A DNA stretch of 64,000 bases, from positions 1-64,000 of the forward strand of contig NZ_BCBA01000043.1 of the NCBI RefSeq assembly GCF_001320245.1, read 5' to 3'. Made by a program: the position numbers and the translations under genes. The DNA comes from Pseudomonas sp. NBRC 111124. Its GTDB lineage: Bacteria > Pseudomonadota > Gammaproteobacteria > Pseudomonadales > Pseudomonadaceae. Under the pieces are notes generated by a model, which was not told where the DNA came from, did no database searches, and was given only the letters and a program-made list of their open reading frames with translations. Shown here one piece after another: positions 53,625-63,187 of this stretch (positions within the stretch are counted from its first letter, which is position 1; each line of letters begins with the position of its first letter).

Positions 53625-56600
53625 ACGCTTTCAATCTGACCGGCTGGGCGCTGCGCCATCGCGCCATGGTCTTGTTCATGCTGATTGTCGTCGCCCTGGC
53701 CGGCCTGTTCAGCTTCACCAGGCTCGGTCAGCTCGAAGACCCGAACTTCTCGGTACCCTCGATGACCGCCATCGTTGTCTGGCCAGGCGCCACGGCTCAG
53801 CAGTTGCAGGACCAGGTGCTCAACCGTATGGAGAAAAAGTTCGAGCAGATAGACCACTTCGAGAAAGTGGTGACCTACGCCCGTCAGGGTTACGCAGGCA
53901 TGACCCTCACCGTGCGCGGAGGCACCGCCAAAGCGGACCAGAACGAGGCGTGGTATCAGGCGCGCAAGAAACTCAAGGACCTCAGCCTCGAGATGCCCGA
54001 TGGCGTTATCGGGCCGATCGTCAACGATGAGTATGGCGACGTCTATGGCCTGATGTACGCCGTCAAGAGTGACGGCATCGGCCAGGGCGAGCTTGCCGAC
54101 ATCGCTGAAGATATCAAGCGCCGCATGCTCAAGGTACCGATGGTCAAAAAGGTGGATGTCATTGGCAAGCAGGCCAAACGGGTCTATGTGGAGTTCTCGC
54201 ACGAACGCCTGGCCGCGCTCGGAATATCCCCTCTGACGATTGCTGACAGCCTGAAAAGCCGCAATGCGATGCTGCCTGCGGGTCAGTTCGATACGGACGG
54301 GGACCGGGTCATGGTCCGCGTGAGTGGGCAGTTCGAAAGTGCAGATGCCATTCGGGATCTGCCGCTTTCGGTCGGCGGAAGGCAAATCAAACTCGGCGAT
54401 ATTGCAACCATCACCCGTGGCTTCGAGGAACCACCGACCTACACGGTACGCCACAACGGCCAGCCTGTGCTGATGCTTGGTATCACCATGACCCGCGATG
54501 GCAACATTGTCGACCTCGGCAAGGCCATGGACGCGAGCGTCGCGCAGATTCAGTCAGAACTTCCTCATGGTGTCGAACTGGAGCTCGTGGCTGACCAGCC
54601 GACCACGGTTAAAGATGCCATCCTGGACTTCGGGCGTGCATTGGCCGAGGCGCTGGTCATTGTCATCGCGGTGAGCCTGGCCAGCCTGGGCTGGCGGGCG
54701 GGCCTGGTGGTCGCAGCGACGGTACCGCTGGTGTTGGGCGGTGTAGCACTGGTGATGCTGGCGATGGGCTGGAACCTGGAACGCATCTCGCTGGGGTCGC
54801 TGATCATCGCCTTGGGCCTGCTGGTGGATGACGCCATCATCGCCATCGAGATGATGGTGGCGAAAATGGAAACTGGCATGAATAGAATCGAGGCGGCCGC
54901 CTTTTCCTACAGCGCTACGGCGATGCCACGCCTTACCGGCGCATTGATCACGGTCGCAGGTTTTCTGCCGATCGGTCTGTCGCAATCCACCACAGGGGAA
55001 TATGCCGGCGGCATCTTCTGGATCGTCGGTGCTGCGGTGCTGTTCTCGTGGATCTGCTCCGGCATCTTCACCCCGTACCTGGCGGTGAAGATGTTACCCG
55101 GCGATTTTGCCGGACACCACCAGGGGGACGCGTATGACTCCCGGTTCTACCGGAGCCTGCGCCGTCTGATCGACGCAGCCATTGAGCATCGCTGGAGAGT
55201 GATCGGCGCCACGATGGGTGGCTTGGCCCTGGCGCTTGCCTGTATGAAGTTTGTGCCACAACAATTCTTCCCGAGCAGTTCCCGGCCCGAACTGGTCATC
55301 GACCTGCGGGTAAAGGAAGGGGCCTCGTTTGCCGAGACGACCGAACAGGTCAAACGCATGGAGGCGATCCTGGCGAAAGACACCGATGTGCGTTTCTATA
55401 CCGCCTACACCGGTGCTGGCGCTCCACGTTTCTACCTCTCGCTCAACCCGGAATTGCCCAACCCCGGCTTCGCGCAGTTCGTCGTGATGACCAAAGACCT
55501 GCAGGCGCGTGAACGTGTCCGGAGCAAGCTGATGGGCATGGTCGACCAGGCGTTCCCCGAGGCCTGGGTCCGCGTGACCCGCCTGGAGCTGGGTCCACCC
55601 GTGGGCTACCCGGTGCAGTTTCGCATCGTAGGCCCGGATACCCAGGTGGTACGGCAGATCGCTCGGCAAGTGGAGAAGGTGGTCGCCGCCAACGCGAAAG
55701 TGCGTGATGTGCAACTCGACTGGAACGACCCGGTGCGCACCTTGAAGCTCGAACTGGACCAGGACAAGGCGAACCTGCTGGGTTTGACCCCGGCAGATGT
55801 AGCACTGGCCACCCAGACCGTCACCAACGGGGCCACCTTGTCGCAGCTGCGCGAACGTGAGGACCTGATCGATATCGTGGCCCGCGCCGTCCCTGCAGAG
55901 CGCCTGACGCTCGACACACTGAAGTACATCAATCTGTACACGCGTGAGGGCACCGTCGTGCCGCTGTCCCAGGTGGCAAAGGTGCGCACCGAACTGGAGG
56001 AGCCCGTGCTGTGGCGACGCAACCGGGACATGGCAATCACCGTGCGTGCAGATGTGAAGGATGGTGAGCAGGGAGTATCCGTGACCCAGGAACTCCAGCC
56101 GTTGTTGACCGACATTCAAGCAAAGCTGCCGTCGGGCTACCGGATCGACGTCGGGGGGGCTGTCGAAGAAAGCGACAAGGCCAACAAGGCCCTGCTGGCG
56201 GTCGCGCCGCTGATGCTTGTCAGCATCCTGTTGCTGCTGATGTTGCAGCTTCAGAATTTCTCGCGCATGTGGATGGTGGTGCTCACCGCCCCCCTCGGCC
56301 TGATCGGTGTCGTGCCCGCACTGCTGGTTTTCCAGTCGCCACTGGGCTTCGTTGCAATTCTGGGAATCATCGCCTTGGGTGGGATGATCATGCGTAACTC
56401 GGTGATCTTGATCGATCAGGTTCAAACAGAGATTGAACAGGGGCGCGATCCCTGGAGCGCAGTGCTTGATGCGGCCATTCACCGGGCGCGCCCGGTGATG
56501 CTCACAGCGCTGGCGACAGTGCTCGCGATGATTCCCCTGACACGCAGTGTTTTCTGGGGGCCGATGGCGATCGCGATCATGGGTGGGCTTACCGTGGCGA

Positions 56601-56716
56601 CGGTACTGACGATTTTCTTCGTTCCCGCTCTTTACGCAGCCTGGTTCAAGGTAGAACGCATTGAACCAGGTGTCAGTCATTCGCAGACCGGCGAGATTAA
56701 TCAGGTCTCTGGCTAA
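53621..56716 (+). CDS. RND inner membrane transporter (TriC-like)
   Basis: A 1031-residue RND pump with the first membrane helix at about residues 15-33 (MVLFMLIVVALAGLFSF), the conserved acid residues in LGLLVDDAIIAIEMMVAKME and a second set of helices after about residue 860. It looks most like the TriC branch of multidrug pumps. Proton-driven export of hydrophobic toxic compounds, perhaps of the aromatic substrate processed next door, is likely. Its TAA overlaps the stop of the convergent aminotransferase gene (CTAA). Confidence 0.88.
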   Translation: MNAFNLTGWALRHRAMVLFMLIVVALAGLFSFTRLGQLEDPNFSVPSMTAIVVWPGATAQQLQDQVLNRMEKKFEQIDHFEKVVTYARQGYAGMTLTVRGGTAKADQNEAWYQARKKLKDLSLEMPDGVIGPIVNDEYGDVYGLMYAVKSDGIGQGELADIAEDIKRRMLKVPMVKKVDVIGKQAKRVYVEFSHERLAALGISPLTIADSLKSRNAMLPAGQFDTDGDRVMVRVSGQFESADAIRDLPLSVGGRQIKLGDIATITRGFEEPPTYTVRHNGQPVLMLGITMTRDGNIVDLGKAMDASVAQIQSELPHGVELELVADQPTTVKDAILDFGRALAEALVIVIAVSLASLGWRAGLVVAATVPLVLGGVALVMLAMGWNLERISLGSLIIALGLLVDDAIIAIEMMVAKMETGMNRIEAAAFSYSATAMPRLTGALITVAGFLPIGLSQSTTGEYAGGIFWIVGAAVLFSWICSGIFTPYLAVKMLPGDFAGHHQGDAYDSRFYRSLRRLIDAAIEHRWRVIGATMGGLALALACMKFVPQQFFPSSSRPELVIDLRVKEGASFAETTEQVKRMEAILAKDTDVRFYTAYTGAGAPRFYLSLNPELPNPGFAQFVVMTKDLQARERVRSKLMGMVDQAFPEAWVRVTRLELGPPVGYPVQFRIVGPDTQVVRQIARQVEKVVAANAKVRDVQLDWNDPVRTLKLELDQDKANLLGLTPADVALATQTVTNGATLSQLREREDLIDIVARAVPAERLTLDTLKYINLYTREGTVVPLSQVAKVRTELEEPVLWRRNRDMAITVRADVKDGEQGVSVTQELQPLLTDIQAKLPSGYRIDVGGAVEESDKANKALLAVAPLMLVSILLLLMLQLQNFSRMWMVVLTAPLGLIGVVPALLVFQSPLGFVAILGIIALGGMIMRNSVILIDQVQTEIEQGRDPWSAVLDAAIHRARPVMLTALATVLAMIPLTRSVFWGPMAIAIMGGLTVATVLTIFFVPALYAAWFKVERIEPGVSHSQTGEINQVSG

Positions 56717-57920
56717 CAAGTGCTTTTGCAGAAGCTGTGAATCGCCTGGCATGCAGCGCGAAGCGACTCATCATCGAGCGCATAGGCGATTCGCAAGTAG
56801 CCCGGCAGGCCAAACGCACTGCCTTGCACAACGGCCACGTTGGCTTCTTCAAGCAATGCCATCGCAACCGCCTCGTCGTCAACCAGATCACGGCCGCCTG
56901 GCGAACGCTTGCCAATCAGGCCAGAACAGTCAGCGAAGGCGTAGAAGGCACCGCCCGGGACTTCGCAGCTGAACCCGGCGCCTGGTCGAGCAATTCGACC
57001 ATGAAATCGCGGCGCCGCTGGAATACTTCGCGGCTGTGCACGATGAAGTCTTTCGGACCGTCCAGGGCAGCGATTGCAGCGTGCTGCGAGATGGAACAGG
57101 CGCCCGAGGTCTGCTGACCTTGAAGCTTTTCCATGGCGTCGAGCAGCCAGCGAGGGCCCGTGGCGAACCCGATGCGCCAGCCGGTCATGGCGTAGGCCTT
57201 CGATACGCCGTTCATGGTGAGTGTACGTGCAGCCAGTCGTGGTTCGACCTGGGCAAGCGTGAGGAACTCGCGACCGTCGAAGATCAGGTGCTCATAGATG
57301 TCGTCCGCCAGAATCAGTACCTGCGGATGGGCCAGCAACACCTCCGCCAGCGCCAGCAGCTCGTCGGCGTCGTACACGGCGCCCGTGGGGTTGGACGGCG
57401 AATTCAGGATCAGCCAGCGGGTTCTCGGCCCGATGGCCTCGGCCAACGCTTGCGGGGTGAGCTTGAAGCTGGACGCGGCGCCACAGGCAACAATGCGCGA
57501 CTCGCCACCGCACAGCTCGACCATTTCTGGATAGCTGACCCAGTACGGCGCCGGAATCACCACTTCGTCGCCTTCGTTCAGGGTCGCGGCCAAAGCATTG
57601 AAGATGACCTGCTTGCCACCGCTGCACACCAGCGTGTCCTGCCAGCTGACATCCAGACCATTTTCACGCTGATACTTGCGGGCAATCGCTTCACGCAACG
57701 CCCGAAGGCCAGCCACCTGGGTGTAGCGAGTGTGGCCATTGTTGATCGCACTGATGGCCGCAGCACGGATGTGCTCCGGCGTATCGAAGTCGGGCTCACC
57801 CGCACAGAGCGAAATGATCGTCGCCCCTTCTGCGCGGCGCGCAGCGACGCGGTCGATGATCTTGTAGGTTGCCGAAGGCTTGGCAGCCTCCAGTCGGCGA
57901 TTCAGTGTTTCCAGGCTCAC
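56713..57920 (-). pseudogene. PLP-dependent aminotransferase, frameshifted near the C-terminus
   Basis: A class I aminotransferase: ISLCAGEPDFDTPEHI, LNSPSNPTGAVYD, and SKAYAMTGWRIGFATGP with the PLP lysine. The frame as read stops at 56916 after 334 residues. In the neighbouring frame the expected end follows at once (FSCEVPGGAFYAFADCSGL to ...GLPGYLRIAYALDDE) and runs to a TAG at 56713, about 400 residues in all. One base seems to be missing near 56980 in a GCGCCGGG run. Without the C-terminal domain the enzyme is probably inactive; a sequencing error is possible. It is the last gene of the RraA operon, its ATG overlapping the previous stop. Confidence 0.8.
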
Positions 57921-58546
57921 GCGTGCGCCTCCGGGAGGGAAAGGCCCATCAGGTCCATGGTGGTTTTACCTTCACGCAGCCTGGCCATGAACACGGCCTC
58001 TTTGTCGGCGCGCTTCTGGCCTTCGCGCAATGTGCTTTCAACGGCATCGGCCGGGATGATGATGACGCCGTCCTCGTCCGCGACTACCAGGTCGCCGACG
58101 CTGACGTGCGCACCGCTGAAGTCGAATGGCTTGCCCACCGAAGGCGTGGTCGCCTTGACGGTACCTTTGACCGAGATGCCTCGCGCAAACACCGGGAAGC
58201 CGTGGGCTTCGAGCGCGGCGATATCGCGCACGCCGCCGTTGATCACCAGGCCGACAATGCCTGCGGCCTCAGCCGCCACAGTGAGCACTTCACCCCAGTA
58301 GCCGGCAACGAAATCGGCAGTGTCACAAACCAGTACGCTACCGCGCGGCGCTTTCGCCACCGCCAGGTGCAGGCCCAGGTTGTCACCTGGCGAGCATTGC
58401 AGCGGGTAGGCGGATGCCGCGATGAACGCGCCTTTCCAGACTGCGCGAATTTCGCGATCGACCGCGCACGGTAGCCCAGAGGCCTCGTACAGAGTGGAAC
58501 TGCCGAGGACTCTTGCGATGTTCTGATAGTCGTGTGGAAGGCTCAT
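57917..58546 (-). CDS. RraA-family aldolase-like protein, copy 1
   Basis: A 209-residue member of the RraA/HMG-CHA aldolase fold. The active-site block NGGVRDIAALE keeps the arginine and aspartate needed for metal and pyruvate binding, and SVGDLVVADEDGVIIIP is the second family block. Members with these residues cleave 4-hydroxy-2-oxo acids to pyruvate. It overlaps the preceding and following genes by four bases. Confidence 0.82.
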   Translation of the reverse strand: MSLPHDYQNIARVLGSSTLYEASGLPCAVDREIRAVWKGAFIAASAYPLQCSPGDNLGLHLAVAKAPRGSVLVCDTADFVAGYWGEVLTVAAEAAGIVGLVINGGVRDIAALEAHGFPVFARGISVKGTVKATTPSVGKPFDFSGAHVSVGDLVVADEDGVIIIPADAVESTLREGQKRADKEAVFMARLREGKTTMDLMGLSLPEAHA

Positions 58547-59208
58547 GGCTGTTTACTCTGCAGGGCGTGGTAACCGAGGGCGGCGCGGGCTTCTTTCAGG
58601 CGCTTGCCAGTGGCGATCTGTTCGCGGATCTGCGCTTCGACGTGTTCGATACGACGTGCCGTTTCAGCGACTTCCCGGGCACGATCACGCGGGACGATGA
58701 CGACGCCATTGGCGTCAGCGACGACGATGTCGCGGGCACAAACACGGGCTTGGCCAACCGATACCGGCTGGTTGACGGCCATGACTTCAACACGGTCCTT
58801 GCCGGTACGCATGAAGCGGCCCTTGCTGAATAGCGGGTAGCCCTCGCCCAGTGCCTTGTTCACATCGCGACAGACGCCATCAATGACCGTGCCGGCGATA
58901 CCGCGAGCCAGCGCGTACTGGGTCATGATGTCGCCCCACACCGTGCAATCGGTACGGCCTTCGTTGGCAATGACCACAACGTCACCGGGGGCTACTTCAT
59001 CAATGAAATCACCCACAGTGCCGGGTGGCGTGCTCGCACTGACGTACTGAACCGTAAAGGCCGGACCGACCACCACCTGGCTGTAGTTAGCCAGTGGCGC
59101 GATACCGAAGGCCTGGCCTGGAAGGCCCAGCTTGTCCATCGCATCGGACACACCAGGGGTATCCAGGCCCTCGAACAAAGCAACGATCTCTTTGTCGGTA
59201 AGGCTCAT
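58543..59208 (-). CDS. RraA-family aldolase-like protein, copy 2
   Basis: 221 residues, with DGVCRDVNKALGEGYPLFSKG and ARDIVVADANGVVIVPRDRA as family blocks; arginine and aspartate of the active site are kept. It has GDVVVIANEGRTDCTVWGDIMT, as in other aldolases of the family. The C-terminus carries a long helix. It lies one base after copy 3 and overlaps copy 1. Overall it differs enough from the other two to expect a different substrate or a hetero-oligomer. Confidence 0.82.
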   Translation of the reverse strand: MSLTDKEIVALFEGLDTPGVSDAMDKLGLPGQAFGIAPLANYSQVVVGPAFTVQYVSASTPPGTVGDFIDEVAPGDVVVIANEGRTDCTVWGDIMTQYALARGIAGTVIDGVCRDVNKALGEGYPLFSKGRFMRTGKDRVEVMAVNQPVSVGQARVCARDIVVADANGVVIVPRDRAREVAETARRIEHVEAQIREQIATGKRLKEARAALGYHALQSKQP

Positions 59209-59209
59209 A

Positions 59210-59872
59210 TCAGTGCTCCACCTTGATGGCTTCGAATTGGCTGTCGTGCATCACTTCCTCGACCGAGCGGCCCGCACGGACGGCATCGACCATGCCGGCC
59301 TGGCGGCGATCGATACGCTCTGCCAGGTCGAGCACCTTTTCGATAGCGTGGGCTGGAACGAAAACGGTGCCGCATTCATCGGCGATCACGTAGTCGCCCT
59401 CCTCCACCTCAACGCCGGCCATGCGAACTTTCACGGCCGCGTCGAGCTGGATGAGCCGGTTACGTGCGCTGATCATGGTCACGCCGCGGCCGAAAACCGG
59501 ATAGCCGATATCGGCGCTGCCGCGGATGTCACGACTGAAGCCATCGATGATCGAGCCCCGAATGCCTTTGCGCTGGGCTGCGTTGGCCAGAATGTCGCCC
59601 CAGCTGGAGATGCCGTCGACGCCACCGGCGATCACCAGCACGCGGTCATCAGTGGTGACCTGCTCCACGACCGGGGTAATCAGGTGAACGGTGGGCGCCA
59701 CGTCCTGCTTTGGCCCCAGCTGCACAGTGCTGGCACGGCCAACGATTTTCGGGCAATTCCACAGCGGCATCAGGCCGTTGGTGGCGCCAGGCAGCTGGAG
59801 GAAGTCCAGCGCGTCCGACACCGTGTTGGTATCGAACGCAGCCAGGCGATCAAGTGGGGCTTTCAAGCTCAT
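59210..59872 (-). CDS. RraA-family aldolase-like protein, copy 3
   Basis: 220 residues from ATG 59872, with the frame open up to 59962. Family blocks: VIAGGVDGISSWGDILA, DGFSRDIRGSADIGYPVFGRG, and EEGDYVIADECGTVFVPA. It is the first gene of the operon that ends with the aminotransferase. The divergent LysR gene starts about 108 bases away, with an ATACGTAT palindrome in between (59923-59930). Confidence 0.82.
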   Translation of the reverse strand: MSLKAPLDRLAAFDTNTVSDALDFLQLPGATNGLMPLWNCPKIVGRASTVQLGPKQDVAPTVHLITPVVEQVTTDDRVLVIAGGVDGISSWGDILANAAQRKGIRGSIIDGFSRDIRGSADIGYPVFGRGVTMISARNRLIQLDAAVKVRMAGVEVEEGDYVIADECGTVFVPAHAIEKVLDLAERIDRRQAGMVDAVRAGRSVEEVMHDSQFEAIKVEH

Positions 59873-59922
59873 CGGTTGCAGGCCTCTTGTAGGTGAGGCT
59901 TGAGTATCTGCGCCGAGGTTTG

Positions 59923-59930
59923 ATACGTAT
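59923..59930. promoter_or_regulatory. Small palindrome ATACGTAT in the LysR/RraA divergent region
   Basis: Lies in the 108-base gap between the divergent genes inside TTGATACGTATATTA. LysR proteins usually bind such dyads; a binding site is plausible. Confidence 0.4.
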
Positions 59931-59979
59931 ATTACGAAGAAGCTAAGCTTGTCATACTCCAAACCTATGGAAGAGCGCC

Positions 59980-60879
59980 GTGATCAACTTTCGCTTGATA
60001 CGCCATCTCTGGCTGTTCCTGGCAGTTGCCGAGGACCAGAATTTCAGCCGTGCGGCCAAGCGACTGGGCATGTCCCAGCCACCCTTGACCGAGCAGATCC
60101 AGGCCCTCGAACAGTCCCTTCGCGTTCAACTGTTCACCCGCTCTCGTCGGGGCGCTCAACTGACCCCCGCCGGGGCTGCCATCCTCCCTGCGGTCCGAAA
60201 GTTCGCGGATCAGTTGGAGCGTCTGGAGTTGGCGGTCCACGAGGCGGTGACCGGTCACGCCGGTGTGCTGACCCTCGGGGCGATCACATCGGCCATGATC
60301 GATGTGCTGCCCCCGCTTATTTCGCGATTCAAGCAAGACCATCCGTTGATCACGGTTTCGGTTCGAGAAATCGACAGCGCGGAAGCGATTCCGGCGCTTG
60401 AGGCCGGCGACATCGACATTGCGTTCGCGCGCCTCGAAGGCAGCCTCGGCCGACACCTGCAGTCGATGCCTCTGTCAGAGGACCGCCTGGCCGTCGCCAT
60501 GCCCAAGGACCACCCTCTGGTCGCCCGTGAAGCCATCGATCTGAAAGCGCTTGCCGATGAAACGCTGGTGATGGCGTCACGAGACGTAAGCCCAGTCTAT
60601 TTCGATTATCTGGTAGGGCTATGCAAAACCAGCGGCTTCGCGCCACGCATCGTGCATCAGGTCCGCTCGGTCTCGTCGCAGGTAGCGTTCGTCAGTTGTG
60701 GCCAGGGCATCGCCCTGGTGCCAACGTCCATGGACAAACTGGCGCCGGAGAATGTGCTGGTGCGGCCTTTGCAGCCGGAAGTGAAGGTTGTCACCACCGC
60801 CATGGCATGGCATGGGGTCAACCGTAATCCACTGGTGGATGCGCTGATCGACCAGGCCAAACAGATGTTTCCATCATAG
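59980..60879 (+). CDS. LysR-family regulator of the RraA operon
   Basis: A 299-residue protein, GTG start at 59980. The N-terminal winged helix (LRHLWLFLAVAEDQNFSRAAKRLGMSQPPLTEQIQALEQSLRVQLF-type) is followed by the usual effector domain. It diverges from the operon of three RraA-like genes and the aminotransferase and probably activates it when the substrate is present. Confidence 0.87.
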   Translation: MINFRLIRHLWLFLAVAEDQNFSRAAKRLGMSQPPLTEQIQALEQSLRVQLFTRSRRGAQLTPAGAAILPAVRKFADQLERLELAVHEAVTGHAGVLTLGAITSAMIDVLPPLISRFKQDHPLITVSVREIDSAEAIPALEAGDIDIAFARLEGSLGRHLQSMPLSEDRLAVAMPKDHPLVAREAIDLKALADETLVMASRDVSPVYFDYLVGLCKTSGFAPRIVHQVRSVSSQVAFVSCGQGIALVPTSMDKLAPENVLVRPLQPEVKVVTTAMAWHGVNRNPLVDALIDQAKQMFPS

Positions 60880-60968
60880 GCTGGGCATATGGCTGGGTTC
60901 GCGGCTTCGTATTTTACAAAAGGCGGCGCTGGGCCGACATTGAGGCCTCTGTAGAAGGAGTTCCCACC

Positions 60969-61778
60969 GTGGCAAACCCTGCTCGTTTCACTCACGAGAA
61001 ATGGCCGTTGAACATCGACGGCGTGTTGCTGGATCTGGCAGTGATCCATCGATCCGGTCCTAAAACCCCTATTCTGTTCCTGCACGGGTTCGGTTCGACC
61101 AAAGAAGACTATGCCGACATCACCCTGCAGCCTGCATTCGAAGGCCACCCCTTCATTGCCTACGATGCGCCTGGTTGCGGTGAAACCGAGTGCAGCGATC
61201 TCTCTCGCATCAATATCCCCTTGCTGGTGAAAACAGCCCAGGCCGTACTGGCACATTTCGGCGTCGACAGATTCCATCTGGTCGGTCACTCCATGGGGGG
61301 CCTGACCGGGCTGATGCTTGCTGACGCAGCTCCAGAGCGCGTGCTGAGTTTCGTCGACATCGAGGGCAATATCGCGCCCGAGGATTGCTTCCTCAGCCGA
61401 CAGATCCATAATCACCAACGCGAGGATGATGCACGCTTCTTCCGCGACTTCGTCGAACGCACCCGGCTTGCTGCTGATCCTGCCAGCGCGCTGTATGCGG
61501 CCAGCCTGGCGCACAAGGTGCGCACCGGGGCGGTCCGCGGCATCTTCGAGTCCATGGTCGAGCTGTCGGATAACGGCGGGCTGATGGAGAAATTCCTGGC
61601 GCTGCCTTGCCCGCGCCAGTACATGTACGGCGTCACCAACTCACACCTTTCCTATCTGGACGACATCGCGGCCCAAGGGGTGCAACTGGCTTGCATCCCC
61701 GATTGCGGCCACTTCCCGATGTATTCCAATCCGGCGCTGATGTGGCAGCACATCAAGGCATTGCAAGACCGCACCTGA
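60969..61778 (+). CDS. Alpha/beta hydrolase
   Basis: 269 residues from GTG 60969, with AAGGAG eight bases upstream. The nucleophile elbow is GHSMGG, the oxyanion region LHGFGS, and the catalytic histidine lies in CIPDCGHFPMY. It follows the LysR gene in the same direction and may act in the same pathway, for example by hydrolysing an ester before the aldolases. The substrate is unknown. Confidence 0.85.
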   Translation: MANPARFTHEKWPLNIDGVLLDLAVIHRSGPKTPILFLHGFGSTKEDYADITLQPAFEGHPFIAYDAPGCGETECSDLSRINIPLLVKTAQAVLAHFGVDRFHLVGHSMGGLTGLMLADAAPERVLSFVDIEGNIAPEDCFLSRQIHNHQREDDARFFRDFVERTRLAADPASALYAASLAHKVRTGAVRGIFESMVELSDNGGLMEKFLALPCPRQYMYGVTNSHLSYLDDIAAQGVQLACIPDCGHFPMYSNPALMWQHIKALQDRT

Positions 61779-61809
61779 TACGGAATTTCAGCTTCCGGGG
61801 GGGATCTGT

Positions 61810-62892
61810 TCAGTTCTCAGGATTTCGTACAGAACTAGACAATTCGCCGATCTTCTCCAGTCGTGCCCTGACGATGTTTCGACTGATGTCCAGCAATCGT
61901 CCCGTTTGCAGTTGGTTGCCGTGACAGTAGCGATACGCTTCTCGAAAAACGACTTCCTCGATGTGATCAAACAGGTTGGGAAGATTCTGTTCAAACAACG
62001 CCAATAACGCACTTTCCAAGCTGGGCGCTGTATTGACAGGCGATGTCAGGCCAGGCTGCGACACTGCCAAGGCCGCCGAACTCTGTGGCCGCATGTCCAC
62101 CAGATGCAAGTCTTGAGGTGCGACCTTTTGTTGGCGACACACCAGCAATGCATGGTGAATGGCATTTTCCAGCTCACGGATGTTGCCCGGCCAACTGTGC
62201 GCCAGCAACTTGCGCTCAGCATCCGGGCTCAGCGACGCACGCTCGTAACCCAGGCGCCGGCAATGCTCCTCAATGAAGAACTCCGCCAATGGCAGGATAT
62301 CCCCCGGCCGCTCGCGCAGCGGCGGCAGGCGGATGGTTGCAACGTGCAGGCGGTAGAACAGGTCTTCACGAAAATGCCCTGCCACCACCGCATCGGCCAG
62401 GTTGACGTTGGTCGCCGCCACCAGCCGCACGTTGATCGGGATCGGTGTGCGTGACCCCAGGCGCACGACTTCGCGTTCCTGCAGTACTCGCAACAACTTC
62501 ACCTGCATGTTCAGCGGCAAATCACCAATCTCGTCGAGGAACAGCGTGCCGCCATTGGCCGCCTCGAACCAGCCGGCCTTGTTTGCCGTTGCGCCGGTGA
62601 AGGCACCTTTTTCGTGGCCGAACAGCTCGCTCTCCACCAGGGTTTCGGCAAAGGCACCGCAGTTGACCGCCACGAATGGCTCACGCCCACGACGGCTAAG
62701 GTGATGGATATGCCGGGCGACCAGTTCCTTGCCGGTGCCGGTTTCGCCAATGATCAGTGTGTTGGCCTCGCTGGGCGCCAAGCGCTCGATACGGCTAAGC
62801 AGTTCCTGCGAGCGCGGGTCCTTGAACACGAGCACGGTGGCACGCACCGACTTGGTCAGCTCGCGGGCGTTGGGGTGGGTGATCAGCGACAT
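61810..62892 (-). CDS. sfnR: Sigma-54 enhancer-binding protein SfnR
   Basis: About 360 residues from ATG 62892. It is almost only the AAA+ domain and HTH: GETGTGKE (Walker A), the sigma-54 contact loop GAFTGAT, GGTLFLDEIGDLP (Walker B), and a Fis-type HTH at the end (QTGRLLDISRNIVRARLEKIG). Without a receiver or sensor domain it matches SfnR of Pseudomonas, which switches on genes for use of dimethyl sulfone and sulfonates during sulfate limitation. It diverges from a binding-protein gene with a sigma-54 promoter. Confidence 0.8.
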   Translation of the reverse strand: MSLITHPNARELTKSVRATVLVFKDPRSQELLSRIERLAPSEANTLIIGETGTGKELVARHIHHLSRRGREPFVAVNCGAFAETLVESELFGHEKGAFTGATANKAGWFEAANGGTLFLDEIGDLPLNMQVKLLRVLQEREVVRLGSRTPIPINVRLVAATNVNLADAVVAGHFREDLFYRLHVATIRLPPLRERPGDILPLAEFFIEEHCRRLGYERASLSPDAERKLLAHSWPGNIRELENAIHHALLVCRQQKVAPQDLHLVDMRPQSSAALAVSQPGLTSPVNTAPSLESALLALFEQNLPNLFDHIEEVVFREAYRYCHGNQLQTGRLLDISRNIVRARLEKIGELSSSVRNPEN

Positions 62893-63187
62893 AGGGGCAT
62901 TCCTGGCAGTTGACGCGCTGGCCAATAGTGCATGAAACAAATTAGATCAAATAATTATTAATTAATCTTTATATATTCTATTTATGAATATCTGATCTTT
63001 TCAGCAACCGAGTGCTGCTGGAGCAGCAACCCGTCAGCACTCACCTGCCCGCCTATCAGCAGGCCTATCGGGTCTCGCCCTTGCCACAGCTGACCGAAAG
63101 CCCCGCCAATCATGGCGTGCAGCCAGTTTTCACCGGGCTGGCATGCATTTCGCTCCTGGCCTGACAAACCTTTGCCTGGAGCTGCAC
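62893..63187. other. AT-rich divergent control region
   Basis: Between sfnR and the binding-protein gene. The part 62938-63000 is very AT-rich. No gene was seen. Enhancer sites for SfnR would be expected here. Confidence 0.5.
63139..63154 (+). promoter_or_regulatory. Sigma-54 type promoter
   Basis: TGGCATGCATTTCGCT: GG and GC are separated by exactly ten bases, and only one base differs from the usual -12 core. It lies about 34 bases upstream of the ATG at 63188 and faces a sigma-54 activator gene. Confidence 0.65.

Noticed and set aside
55094..56752. A 552-residue minus-strand frame
   Set aside because: Antisense to the RND transporter; rich in H, Q and R as expected for a shadow of a membrane protein gene.
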